Shown here piece after piece: positions 26,046-35,820 of a stretch of DNA of 64,000 bases. Each line of letters begins with the position of its first letter. The stretch's first letter is position 1. The notes under the pieces are model-generated. The model searched no databases, was not told the DNA's origin, and saw nothing but the letters and a program-made list of their open reading frames with translations. This DNA is from Bdellovibrionaceae bacterium UBA2339 (GTDB taxonomy: Bacteria; Bdellovibrionota; Bdellovibrionia; Bdellovibrionales; JAMPXM01). The position numbers were made by a program, and so were the translations under genes. The stretch covers positions 78,838 to 142,837 of the forward strand of contig DDUL01000028.1 in the NCBI GenBank assembly GCA_002344785.1, written 5' to 3'.

Positions 26046-26722
26046 GAGCGAGGCGCGGCGGCGGCATCAAACAAATCTTGGCCTTCAAGGATCAGCGGCG
26101 AAATTTTCATTCGCTCAGTCGTCAGCACAGTGTTCACCATCGCGCGAGCGACATCGCGGGCTGGGATGGGACGATAGCGTGCCAGATCGCCGCGCATCAG
26201 CCAGCTGAAAGCCGGCGCGAAACTTTGTGCGATTCGCTCTCCGGGGCGAGTCGCCTGATCACTTCGATCTCCCAAGAGCAGCGAGGGTCTCAAGATTAAA
26301 GTGTGTGGGAAGCCTTGCTCGATGACGGCGGCTTCGGCTTCGCCTTTCACCCGATTGTAGAAGATCTTCGAGTTGGCGTTTGCGCCGACCGCCGACACCA
26401 AAGCGAAGCGCGCAACTTTGGCTCGACGAGCTTCGCGGGCCGCGCGTGAGACGATCTCAAAGTCGACGGCACGAAACGCTGCCTCGGATCCGGCTTGCGC
26501 GATGGTGGTGCCGATGGCGCAAAGGACTGTGTCCACGCCTCCCATGAGGCGAGCCAGCGAAGCTTCAGAAGACCAATGCGCATCTTCAACGAGTTCGATG
26601 TTGTCGGAGTTTTCCAAGCGCGGGGACCGACGAAACACGGCTCGCGTGAGTTGCTTCTGCTCTCGAAGTTGCGACAAAGTCTCGCGACCAATCAGTCCGC
26701 TGCCACCCAAAAGTAAGATCAC
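26042..26722 (-). CDS. NAD(P)-binding atypical SDR (NmrA/HTATIP2-like)
   Basis: 226-residue Rossmann-fold protein. The nucleotide motif LLLGGSGLIGRETL at the N-terminus and YNRVKGEAE (YxxxK) in the middle place it among atypical short-chain dehydrogenases related to NmrA and HTATIP2. RYRPIPARDVARAM is typical of this group. Substrate unknown. GTG 26722 overlaps the ferredoxin stop (GTGA) and has GGGG upstream. Its stop overlaps the end of the convergent toxin-like gene by four bases. Confidence 0.85.
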   Translation of the reverse strand: MILLLGGSGLIGRETLSQLREQKQLTRAVFRRSPRLENSDNIELVEDAHWSSEASLARLMGGVDTVLCAIGTTIAQAGSEAAFRAVDFEIVSRAAREARRAKVARFALVSAVGANANSKIFYNRVKGEAEAAVIEQGFPHTLILRPSLLLGDRSDQATRPGERIAQSFAPAFSWLMRGDLARYRPIPARDVARAMVNTVLTTERMKISPLILEGQDLFDAAAAPRS

Positions 26723-27027
26723 CAGTACCCCGCATCCACATCGATCACGCCATCGCCATCGAATCGCGCCTGACAGCTGATGCGCTCGTCGGGCTCAGCA
26801 TGGATCTTGGCGAGTAAGCCCTTTTCGAGTGCGCCCGGTCGAGTGAGGGCGCCTGGTGTCGAGTGGACTCGCAAGCGGCATTTGGTGCAAACGCCGTCGC
26901 CACGGCAAGAACTCGCGACAGGAAGTCCTAAACTGAGCAGGGCTTGCATCAAACTTTGGCCGGGCGGGCACTCAGGCTCACCATAACGAGTTTGAAGTTC
27001 GGCTTTTGCGAAGCGCAGTCGAGGCAT
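26719..27027 (-). CDS. 2Fe-2S ferredoxin
   Basis: 102 residues of the plant/adrenodoxin-like 2Fe-2S ferredoxin fold. The cluster ligands lie in SCRGDGVCTKCRL (C-x5-C-x2-C) and the distal ISCQA. It overlaps the downstream SDR by four bases and diverges from trxB, so it may supply electrons to the SDR or to another redox partner; this is inference from position. Confidence 0.85.
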   Translation of the reverse strand: MPRLRFAKAELQTRYGEPECPPGQSLMQALLSLGLPVASSCRGDGVCTKCRLRVHSTPGALTRPGALEKGLLAKIHAEPDERISCQARFDGDGVIDVDAGYW

Positions 27028-27119
27028 GACCCGAGACTAGCATTGCCCTTGAGCTAATGCGAGGGGCTAAGTTTTGCCCGAGGCCCCCGACAGGCCTAAA
27101 CTTTTCAGACGAGGTTATG

Positions 27120-28055
27120 ATGAGCGACACAGTTGAAAAGTTGATTATTATCGGTTCGGGTCCCGCAGGTTACACGGCGGCCATTTATTCTTCGCGCGCG
27201 CTTTTGCAGCCGCTGATGTTCGAAGGCGAAGAGTCCGGCGGTCAGTTGATGATCACCACGGAGGTCGAGAATTACCCCGGCTTCCCCGAAGGCGTCACCG
27301 GCCCGGAGTTGATGGAGCATTTTCGCAAGCAAGCCGAACGCTTCGGCACGCGCATGCAGCGCCAAAATGTTTCGCGCGTGGACTTAAGCGCGCGCCCCTT
27401 CAAAGTTTGGGTGGGCGACAAGCTCTATCAATCGAAAGCTTTGATCATCGCAACGGGCGCTTCGGCGAAGTACTTGGGTCTTCCCAGCGAAAAGCAGTTC
27501 GCCAACAAAGGTGTTTCGGCTTGCGCGACCTGCGACGGTGCTTTCTTCCGCAACATGGATGTCGCCGTGATCGGTGGCGGCGACACAGCGATGGAGGAGG
27601 CGACCTTCCTCACTCGCTTTGCCAAGAAGGTTTACATCATTCATCGTCGAGATTCTTTCCGCGCTTCGAAGATCATGGCTGAGAAGGCGTTGAAGAATCC
27701 GAAGATCGAAGTCTTGTGGAACACTGTCGTGGACGAGATCGTCGGCGACAAATTCGTCACGGGCGTGAAGCTCACCAACACCACGACGAAAGCTAAATCC
27801 GATCTGGCGGTGCAGGGAGTCTTCTTGGCGATCGGCCATCAACCCAACACCAAATTCTTGAACGGCCAGCTGGAGACCGATGAGCTGGGTTACCTCGTCA
27901 CCAAAGGCAAGTCGTCCTACACATCCGTTGAAGGCGTGTTCGCCTGCGGCGATGTGCAAGATCATCACTACCGACAAGCCATCACGGCCGCGGGCAGTGG
28001 TTGCATGTCGGCCATCGATGCCGAGCGCTGGCTCGAGTCCACAGGTCAGGGCTGA
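27120..28055 (+). CDS. trxB: Thioredoxin reductase
   Basis: FAD- and NADPH-dependent disulfide reductase that recycles thioredoxin. ATG 27120 has GAGG (27111-27114) and yields 311 residues, the usual length; an ATG directly before it is less well spaced. FAD motif [12 protein letters not shown], redox-active CATC in [16 protein letters not shown] motif [10 protein letters not shown] and the C-terminal [16 protein letters not shown] are intact. The response regulator starts five bases after its stop, so both are probably on one transcript. Confidence 0.96.
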   Translation: MSDTVEKLIIIGSGPAGYTAAIYSSRALLQPLMFEGEESGGQLMITTEVENYPGFPEGVTGPELMEHFRKQAERFGTRMQRQNVSRVDLSARPFKVWVGDKLYQSKALIIATGASAKYLGLPSEKQFANKGVSACATCDGAFFRNMDVAVIGGGDTAMEEATFLTRFAKKVYIIHRRDSFRASKIMAEKALKNPKIEVLWNTVVDEIVGDKFVTGVKLTNTTTKAKSDLAVQGVFLAIGHQPNTKFLNGQLETDELGYLVTKGKSSYTSVEGVFACGDVQDHHYRQAITAAGSGCMSAIDAERWLESTGQG

Positions 28056-28059
28056 TCGC

Positions 28060-28557
28060 GTGTCGAAGAAAATCGACGCCAAGGATTTGGTGAACAAGAT
28101 TGAACGACTCGCCCGCGAGCGCATGGCGCAAGGTGAAGTCGTGGACTTGGCCGCACTTCGCGGCCTGAAAGAGAAGCCCGCGCCCAAGTCTGTGCTCGTC
28201 ATTGAAGATGATGAGACGATGCGTGTGGCGATGAAGCGCATTCTCGAGAGCGAAGGTCTTGAAGTGCGCACGGCAGCCGACGGCACGCAGCTCGGCCAGG
28301 CGATCGACGGGCGCGGCATTGATCTGGTCATTCTGGATGTGGGGCTGCCTTGGGTGAATGGTCTGGAGCTGGCGAAGCTGCTCAAGGAGCATCCGCAGCT
28401 CAAAAGCATTCCTCTGGTTTTTGTCAGCGGCAAGACTTCAGAGTTCGATGTGAAGCGCGGCTTTGAAGCCGGTTGCGATGACTACATCAAAAAGCCCTTC
28501 GACATCGAAAAGGTCAAAAAGACGGTGCGGACTCTCTTAAAGCTCAACGGAAATTGA
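28060..28557 (+). CDS. Single-domain response regulator with N-terminal extension
   Basis: 165 residues from GTG 28060, a few bases after trxB. An N-terminal helical extension of about 40 residues (KKIDAKDLVNKIERLARERM) precedes a receiver domain: acidic pair EDD, phospho-acceptor Asp in VILDVG, Ser in FVSGKTS and Lys in IKKPFD. There is no output domain and no adjacent histidine kinase, so it is an orphan regulator that probably acts by protein contact. Linkage to trxB hints at redox-related control but is not proof. Confidence 0.85.
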   Translation: MSKKIDAKDLVNKIERLARERMAQGEVVDLAALRGLKEKPAPKSVLVIEDDETMRVAMKRILESEGLEVRTAADGTQLGQAIDGRGIDLVILDVGLPWVNGLELAKLLKEHPQLKSIPLVFVSGKTSEFDVKRGFEAGCDDYIKKPFDIEKVKKTVRTLLKLNGN

Positions 28558-28605
28558 ATGAAGCGTGATTGATTCAAACGGTGTTTCGAGTCAACGCTTT
28601 CGCCA

Positions 28606-29565
28606 TTATTGCGGTGCTGCTGGTGGCGTTGGCGCTGAAGTGGTGGCGCGCGGGCGCTCCACTTTGAGGGCGTGCTCCATCCACGGCACACGAAGCCGCA
28701 AATTCATCCCTGAGGACTCGACCTGCACCTGATTGGGCATGTCGCGATCAAACTCGACGGACTTCGGATCGATGTTATGGCGCTTGAGCAGGCCCTCGAG
28801 TTGATCCATGTCCACGTTCGTTGTTAGTCGTCGATTGACGGCATCCTCGTACTCGCGGCAGCTGCGCTCGACTTCGGGGTCCTGGCGAATCGCGGGATTC
28901 AAGCGCGCCGCCTTCGCGAGCACATAAAGTCCGTAGCTCTGATTGGCCACGCGCTCGAGCTCATCCGTTCGCGACAACAAGGAGGCCGAAGCGCGACCGA
29001 TTTGCGCGTAAAACTTGGCCTTCTGAAATAGATCATCCTCGCCTCGCGACATCGCGTCTCGCACGTCGCGCAGCAGCTCTTGCACAGCAGGGTCGCGCAA
29101 AGTCACAGCGATTGGGGCGAGGAAGGCCTCGGTCTCGGGTGACATCGAGGCCTCGCCGAGAAGTTGCGACTCCAAGACTTCGCCGAACTCGCGCGCGTCG
29201 GCGAAGGTCCGCGAGTCGTTGCCCAGCAATGCGCAAACTTGAGTGTCGGGATTTGTGCGTTCAATGAAGCGCTCAAAGAACATGGCCTCGACGCGCTTCT
29301 TGCGTTCGGGATTCGCAGTAACTGGGGCCTGAGTTTGCGCAAGCGGTGGCGCGTCCGCGGCGACCGACTCCGTGGGGGCCGTTGTCGCGGAAGTCTTTGC
29401 GGCTTCTTGAGTGGAGAAAATTTGTTGGCCGATTTGCGAGGGGCCCGGGAGATTTCGCAGCAGAATCGCCAGTCCGATGAAAACCAGCAAGCAAAGCCCC
29501 GCGACGATCAGGCCCAAGGCTTTCAAGACTTTTCGAGTCGTCGTCGATGAGGCTTGAGGTTGCAT
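28606..29565 (-). CDS. Membrane-anchored protein of unknown function at the end of the opp operon
   Basis: 319 residues with one N-terminal membrane span (about 14-36), then a Ser/Thr/Ala/Pro-rich linker (about 50-85) and a mostly helical extracytoplasmic domain (RVEAMFFERFIERTNPDTQVC to RLTTNVDMDQLEGLLKRHN). No family recognised. It starts ten bases after the oppF stop on the same strand, so it is probably the last gene of the opp operon. It is convergent with the response regulator. Confidence 0.6.
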   Translation of the reverse strand: MQPQASSTTTRKVLKALGLIVAGLCLLVFIGLAILLRNLPGPSQIGQQIFSTQEAAKTSATTAPTESVAADAPPLAQTQAPVTANPERKKRVEAMFFERFIERTNPDTQVCALLGNDSRTFADAREFGEVLESQLLGEASMSPETEAFLAPIAVTLRDPAVQELLRDVRDAMSRGEDDLFQKAKFYAQIGRASASLLSRTDELERVANQSYGLYVLAKAARLNPAIRQDPEVERSCREYEDAVNRRLTTNVDMDQLEGLLKRHNIDPKSVEFDRDMPNQVQVESSGMNLRLRVPWMEHALKVERPRATTSAPTPPAAPQ

Positions 29566-29575
29566 GTTTCCAATC

Positions 29576-30582
29576 TCAGGGATGTGCGGCGCCGGCCTTC
29601 ATGAGGCTTGCGCTTTCGCCGCTTCGCCAGCACGAGGCTTGGTGATCCGGCCGCACACTTGTCAGGCTCGGAACATCCGTCTTGCACTTGTCGTTGGCGA
29701 TCGGGCAGCGAGGATGAAAGTGGCAACCGCTGGGCGGACGAATCGGCGACGGCACATCGCCCGTCAAGATGATGCGATCCGTATTCTTCTTCGGCGTGGG
29801 TGTCGGAATCGCGGACAGCAGCGCTCGCGTGTAAGGGTGAGTCGGATGCTTGTAGAGTTCTTCGCTCTCAGCGATCTCGACCACGCGACCCAAGTACATG
29901 ACGGCCACGCGGTTGGAGATGTGCTCGACCACTTTCAAATCGTGGGCGATGAACAAGTAGGTCAGACCCAACTTTTGCTGAAGATCCATCAACAAGTTGA
30001 TGACCTGAGCTTGAATCGAAACGTCGAGTGCGGAAACAGGCTCGTCACAGACAATAAACTCAGGCTCCACGGCCAAGGCTCGGGCGATCCCGATGCGTTG
30101 TCGCTGGCCACCTGAGAATTCGTGAGGGTAGCGATTGATGTGCTCGGGTCGTAGACCCACAGTTTCGATCAGCTGCTTCACGCGATCATCGCGATCTTTC
30201 TTGGAGTCGAACAAACTGTGGATTTCGAGAGGCTCGGAAATGATCGAGCCCACGGTCATGCGCGGGTTCAGCGAGGCGTAGGGATCTTGAAAGATGATCT
30301 GCATGCGCCGACGCAAAGCTCGCAGCTCTTCGCCGCGGGTTTGTGTGATGTCTTTGCCATCGAGCAGAACTTGGCCACTGGTGGGCTCGATCAAGCGGAT
30401 CACGCAACGACCGAGCGTCGACTTTCCGCAACCCGACTCGCCGACTAGGCCCAAGGTTTCGCCCTTGCGAATTTCGAGATTCACGCCACTCACGGCTTTG
30501 ACGCTCGCCACTTCGCGACCGAACAGGCCGCCCTTGATCGGAAAGGATTTGACCAAGTCTTTGATCTGAACGAGGGGCTGAC

Positions 30583-30586
<4 letters not shown>
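29576..30586 (-). CDS. oppF: Oligopeptide ABC transporter ATP-binding protein F
   Basis: 336-residue ATPase on the cytoplasmic face of an oligopeptide importer. Walker [10 protein letters not shown], signature [15 protein letters not shown] and Walker [13 protein letters not shown] are intact. The C-terminal peptide-transporter extension carries [14 protein letters not shown], the four-Cys pattern that binds a 4Fe-4S cluster in related Opp/Dpp ATPases. The start overlaps the oppD stop (ATGA). It may also energise the Yej-type permeases at 6.6-8.6 kb, which have no ATPase of their own. Confidence 0.93.
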
Positions 30587-31596
<1,010 letters not shown>

Positions 31597-31646
31597 ATTC
31601 ACCCTCAGTTCAATTCAACTCAGCGCCACGAAAATCTAACATTGGC

Positions 31647-32555
31647 TCATTTGTTCTTCATCTTGGGGTCGAGTGCCTCTCTCAGTGCGTCATTGAACAA
31701 GTTGAACGCCAAGATCAGGCCGAACATAAACAGCGTCGCCGCCGCGAGATTGCCAAAGAAGGGTCGCGCCAATTCGTTCTTGGCATCGTCAATCATTAGG
31801 CCCCAGCTGGGTTGCGAGGGGTCCACACCCAAGCCCAAGTAGCTCAAGATCACTTCGATCTTGATCGCCGCAACAAAGCCCAATCCGAACTGTACAAAGG
31901 CGAGGTGAGCCACGTTCGGCAAAATGTGGCCGAAGATTTTCCGTCCATCGCCCGCGCCGATCGCATGCGCCGCCAACACATAGTCGCGGTCTTTATGCTT
32001 CATGAATTCGCCGCGCACGAGGCGCGCGGTGGTCACCCAGCTGGTGAGACCGACGGCAATGAAGACGTTGATCAAGCCACGGCCCAACACGAAGGTCAGA
32101 GCGGGAATCAATAGAATGTACGGAACCGAGTCGACCACGGTGTACAGCCACACCACAGCGGCATCGACCTTCTTGCCGAAGTAGCCCGCCAGGGCACCGA
32201 GCACCACGCCAATAATCAGCGAGAGCGAAGATGCCAAAAGGCCAATTGAAATCGCCGTTGAAGTTCCATGCACGGCGCGACCCAAAATATCGCGGCCAAA
32301 AATATCGGTGCCGAACGGATGCTGCCAGGACATCGGCAAGTACTGCTCACCTTGGCTGGCGTGGGGATACAACAAGCCCGTCGCCGAGCCGATCGCGATC
32401 AACACATAGACCAAAATGGTGAAGAGCGAGATCACGCCGACTTTGTTTCGCTTAAAGCGCCGGAAAGCGTCCCACCACAGCGAGTTCTGCTGCACGCTTT
32501 GCGATGCGGACGAGGTCGAGGCGAGGCTCATGGGATCTGTAGCTTGTGCGCGCAT
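31647..32555 (-). CDS. oppC: Oligopeptide ABC transporter permease C
   Basis: 302-residue inner-membrane permease with an N-terminal cytoplasmic tail, about six spans and the family motif FGTDIFGRDILGR. The EAA loop reads AAHAIGAGD. It ends REALDPKMKNK. GGGGTGAGG precedes the ATG, and the start is only three bases after the oppB stop. Confidence 0.9.
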   Translation of the reverse strand: MRAQATDPMSLASTSSASQSVQQNSLWWDAFRRFKRNKVGVISLFTILVYVLIAIGSATGLLYPHASQGEQYLPMSWQHPFGTDIFGRDILGRAVHGTSTAISIGLLASSLSLIIGVVLGALAGYFGKKVDAAVVWLYTVVDSVPYILLIPALTFVLGRGLINVFIAVGLTSWVTTARLVRGEFMKHKDRDYVLAAHAIGAGDGRKIFGHILPNVAHLAFVQFGLGFVAAIKIEVILSYLGLGVDPSQPSWGLMIDDAKNELARPFFGNLAAATLFMFGLILAFNLFNDALREALDPKMKNK

Positions 32556-32558
32556 ACC

Positions 32559-33494
32559 TCACCCCAACTTCACGCGCGGGTCGACCGCGCTATAGAGCAA
32601 ATCGCTCAGCAAGTTAAACAGCATGTAGACCACGGCTGACATGACGGTGAAGGCCTTGATGACGGGGAAGTCCGAATCATTCAGTGCCTTGATCATCGTG
32701 CCGCCAAGGCCCGGAATGCCAAAAAAGTTTTCGATCAAGACCGAGCCCGAGATCAGCACCGGCATTTCTATGACCACGACCGTGATGATGGGGATCATGG
32801 CGTTCTTCAAAATGTGTTTGGCGTAGATATGCTTTTCGGCCAGGCCCTTGGCTCGCGCGGTACGCGCATAGTCCTGAAAGGCCTCATCCATGATGACGGT
32901 ACGGAAGATCAAAATATTCGGCCCAAGCGAAAGCACGAACATGATGATCCACGGCAGAGTCAGATACTCCCAGCGTCCGGCCCAAGAAGGGTCCCAACCT
33001 GAGATCGGGAACAAGCCACCGCGAAACGCGAGCAAGTATTGAAGCGCGAGAATGTACACCAGCGAACTGATGCTCATGAGCCCCAGGCAGGTCACGACGA
33101 TGCCGCGATCGAAGATTGTGCCTCGCCCGTAGACCGAAAACAGTGCCAGAAAAATGCAGAAGATGGTCGAGGCCGCGAAGGCCGGTGCCGTCAACGAAAG
33201 TGTCGCACCGATGCCGTCGGTGATCATGGTGGAGATCAATTGCTTGGAGGCCCAGGAGCGACCGTAATCAAAGGTCGCAATTTGCTTTACGAAGTAAACG
33301 TACTGCGCGGGAAGCGAGCGATCCAAACCCAACTCGGCGCGGATCACTTGCACTTGTTCTTCAGTCGCGTGCTTGCCGGCATAGCGCCGAGCCGGATCGC
33401 CGCCAAACACGTTGAACAACGTGAATGTCAAAAGCGTCACGCCAAACAAGATGGGGATCATATAGAGAATGCGACGAATCGCGTATCCGATCAT
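32559..33494 (-). CDS. oppB: Oligopeptide ABC transporter permease B
   Basis: 311-residue inner-membrane permease beginning IGYAIRRILYMIPILFGVTLLTF, typical of OppB/DppB. The EAA loop RTARAKGL and terminal AVDPRVKLG match the family. A 268-base gap separates it from oppA; that gap holds a long palindrome and a possible extra promoter. Confidence 0.92.
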   Translation of the reverse strand: MIGYAIRRILYMIPILFGVTLLTFTLFNVFGGDPARRYAGKHATEEQVQVIRAELGLDRSLPAQYVYFVKQIATFDYGRSWASKQLISTMITDGIGATLSLTAPAFAASTIFCIFLALFSVYGRGTIFDRGIVVTCLGLMSISSLVYILALQYLLAFRGGLFPISGWDPSWAGRWEYLTLPWIIMFVLSLGPNILIFRTVIMDEAFQDYARTARAKGLAEKHIYAKHILKNAMIPIITVVVIEMPVLISGSVLIENFFGIPGLGGTMIKALNDSDFPVIKAFTVMSAVVYMLFNLLSDLLYSAVDPRVKLG

Positions 33495-33618
33495 GAGCCT
33501 CCAAGCCGGAGCCGAATTTCAACCCTGTGCAGTTGCCGTTCGAATGGGGCCGTTCGAATTGGGCAGTGGTGAAACGCTGTCGCGGATCACCATCTGGAGC
33601 CGAGCCGAAGGCCTCGAC

Positions 33619-33649
33619 ATTAGATGCTGCGTCGCAGAGTCTCTGTCAA
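33619..33649 (-). promoter_or_regulatory. Possible internal promoter before oppB
   Basis: On the minus strand, TTGACA (33649-33644), a 19-base spacer and TCTAAT (33624-33619, one mismatch to TATAAT). The spacer is filled by two overlapping 11-base palindromes, CTGCGTCGCAG (33627-33637) and CAGAGTCTCTG (33635-33645), which could be an operator. The spacer is longer than ideal. Confidence 0.35.
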
Positions 33650-33727
33650 ATGTAGGTATCGAGAATTGAAGAACTTTATGCGAATTTCCGAAGTCGGCCC
33701 GAGGGCGCTTCGTTGGTCGGTGAGAGA

Positions 33728-33751
33728 GGCGCGCTGAAGCTTCAGCGCGCC
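33728..33751 (-). terminator. Long palindrome after oppA, probable attenuator
   Basis: A perfect 24-base palindrome, GGCGCGCTGAAG and its reverse complement, begins 12 bases after the oppA stop. It folds as a 9-base G+C-rich stem around AAGCTT. No T-run follows on the minus strand, so RNA stabilisation of the oppA message or partial termination is more likely than full termination. Confidence 0.5.
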
Positions 33752-33762
33752 CGGACTTCAGC

Positions 33763-35637
33763 TTACAGCTTTTGGCCCATCTCAGCGCGCTTCTGAGCGT
33801 CTACGCGCCAGTACTTGGGATAGTCATAGCCCACTTCCGTCCACTTGAAGTTGTTCAACCAGCCGTGAGTCAGGCGATAGCCCGTACGATGCGAGATGAA
33901 GATCCAAGGAGTTTCATTGGCCACGATATCGCGCATCTGGTGGTAGAGCGCTGTGCGCTCGGCTGAATCTTTGAGCTTCAACGAGCGCTCATAGAGCTTG
34001 TCAAACTCCGCATTGGTGAAGACGGAGTCGTTCGGTCCCGGAGGCGCATTCTTCGAGTAGAAGAGCTGGAAGAAGTTTTGTGCATCCGGATAGTCCGCGC
34101 CCCAAGCGATGCCAAAGAGCTGGGCCTTCTTGGATTTGATCTTTTCCTGCAGCTGCGGCCAAGAGTTCGCATTGATGGTGATCTTGATACCGATGTCCTG
34201 CATACGCTGAGCAAAGAACTCGGCCTGTCGGCGCGCTGTGGAGTCGCTGCCGCCTTCGTATGTGAACTCGAGCTGCTTGCCGTCTTTGCTGCGGCCGCCG
34301 GGGAAGCCGGCTTCGGCGAGTTTGGCTTTCGCAGCTTCGACGTCAAACTGCGTGTGCGGGTTCTTGTAAGCTTCGTCGTAACCGGCGATGCCTGGGGGAA
34401 TCGGACCTTGCGCCGGGATGCCGCGACCATTGGCGAACTTTTTGATTTGTGTCTCGCGGTCGAAAGCCATCGACATCGCTTGGCGAAGTGCTTTGTTCTT
34501 ACCGAGCAAGGAGTCGGTCATGTTGATGCCGATATAGGTGACGTCGAGCGAGGGATCGATGTGCAGCTTGATGCCCTTGGCTTGCAATTCCGGCACAAGC
34601 TTGCCGTCTTTGATGGTCGAATCGAAGTTGTCCTTGGGAATATCGAAGTAGTCGAAGTTACCCTTCAGACCATTTTGCCAACGAGGCTGATCTTCGATGA
34701 TTTCGGTGAACACGAGCTTATCGGCGAAAGGCAGTGTCTTGCCCGCGTCGGCGAGCAATCCCGCTTCGGCGTCGCCCGGCATGCCCTCGGTCGGATAAGT
34801 GGCGGGGCGGTAGTTCGGGTTTTTGTGCAAAGTGATCTTGGAGTTGCGGACCCAGTCTTTGTCCGTCTTCAGCATGTAGGGGCCCGAGCCCACGGGGTTG
34901 TTGAGGAATTCTTTGCCGTACTTCGCAACAGCTTCTTTAGGAACTGCGGCTGCAAACGGCATGGTCAGAACATTCATCAATTGATGATAGGGGCCAGTGA
35001 GTTTCACCACCAGCGTGTGGGAGTCGGTGGCCTTCAAGCCTTCAACAGGCGTGTCGTAGTCGGCTTTTTCGGCCTTCACGGCTGTTGCCCACTCGTTGAG
35101 GCCTTTGATCTTGCCGTCCAAGATCCACCATCCTTCGCTGGTGTTGCGAGGATCGGCCAAACGCTTCCAGCTGTAGACGAAATCTTCAGCTGTGACCTCG
35201 CGACCTTTGCCATCCGGGAAGGCCGGGTTGTCGTGGAACTTGATGCCCTTTTTGATCTTGAAAGTGAAGGTCAGGCCATCGGCCGAGATTTCCGGCAGAG
35301 CTTCAGCCATCGCGGGTTGCACGCTGAAGGGTCGCTTGAGGTAGTTGTACTCGACCAAGCCTTCGTAGATTTGGGCGATCACAGTCGCGGAGTACATATC
35401 GTTGGCGTTGATCGGGTCCAAGCCTTTGACGTTGGCGCGGATGCCGATGTTCAAGCTGTTGTCGTTGGCGTCGAAGCGCTTCTTTGTGCAACCTGTGATC
35501 GCCATAGCGATCGCGACCGCACCGGCCAGCAGCACTTGCACGAAAGTGGCCGTGTTGCCGCGGGGACGGAAGGCTTTGTTCGTCGCTTTTGCAGCAGCCG
35601 ACTTTGAAGCTCCAGACCAAATCTCAAAGATGTTCAT
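33763..35637 (-). CDS. oppA: Oligopeptide-binding lipoprotein
   Basis: Family 5 solute-binding protein, 624 residues from ATG 35637, which has GAGGTCA just upstream; an earlier in-frame GTG at 35649 would engulf that ribosome site. The signal region is long: about 30 polar residues precede the hydrophobic core, which ends in the lipobox ITGC. The mature domain shows VKGLDPINANDMYS, LTFTFKIKKGIKFHD and EDFVYSWKRLADP, the last being close to OppA. First gene of oppABCDF and the receptor for the importer. Independent of the second binding protein at 4.7 kb. Confidence 0.92.
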   Translation of the reverse strand: MNIFEIWSGASKSAAAKATNKAFRPRGNTATFVQVLLAGAVAIAMAITGCTKKRFDANDNSLNIGIRANVKGLDPINANDMYSATVIAQIYEGLVEYNYLKRPFSVQPAMAEALPEISADGLTFTFKIKKGIKFHDNPAFPDGKGREVTAEDFVYSWKRLADPRNTSEGWWILDGKIKGLNEWATAVKAEKADYDTPVEGLKATDSHTLVVKLTGPYHQLMNVLTMPFAAAVPKEAVAKYGKEFLNNPVGSGPYMLKTDKDWVRNSKITLHKNPNYRPATYPTEGMPGDAEAGLLADAGKTLPFADKLVFTEIIEDQPRWQNGLKGNFDYFDIPKDNFDSTIKDGKLVPELQAKGIKLHIDPSLDVTYIGINMTDSLLGKNKALRQAMSMAFDRETQIKKFANGRGIPAQGPIPPGIAGYDEAYKNPHTQFDVEAAKAKLAEAGFPGGRSKDGKQLEFTYEGGSDSTARRQAEFFAQRMQDIGIKITINANSWPQLQEKIKSKKAQLFGIAWGADYPDAQNFFQLFYSKNAPPGPNDSVFTNAEFDKLYERSLKLKDSAERTALYHQMRDIVANETPWIFISHRTGYRLTHGWLNNFKWTEVGYDYPKYWRVDAQKRAEMGQKL

Positions 35638-35695
35638 GACTGACCTCACCCTGTCCGTGCCGACGCGATGGGCGGGCGCGGACGATCGATTGTGG

Positions 35696-35732
35696 GCTTT
35701 GGAGGGCTCGCGACGAGCGGGAACTCCAAAGC
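35696..35732 (-). other. Stem-loop at the 5' end of the opp leader
   Basis: GCTTTGGAG (35696-35704) pairs with CTCCAAAGC (35724-35732), and an inner stem GCTCG-CGA-CGAGC lies between them. It sits about ten bases after the predicted opp transcription start, between promoter and oppA. No T-run follows. Confidence 0.5.
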
Positions 35733-35748
35733 TGAAATTCAGGGGTTC

Positions 35749-35777
35749 GGTCTAGAGTTCTAACCCAATCCTGTCAA
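35749..35777 (-). promoter_or_regulatory. Sigma-70-type promoter for oppA
   Basis: Minus strand TTGACA (35777-35772), 17-base spacer, TAGACC (35754-35749). The -35 is perfect, the -10 is weak (3 of 6), and the position is between gph and oppA. Confidence 0.5.
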
Positions 35778-35820
35778 AGCTGCGCACCGCGCCTTTCGGG
35801 TCGCGTCGCTGGGGAAGCTG

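Noticed and set aside
34078..35607. 509-codon plus-strand frame opposite oppA
   Set aside because: Antisense shadow of a clear oppA gene; composition and lack of motifs show it is not coding.
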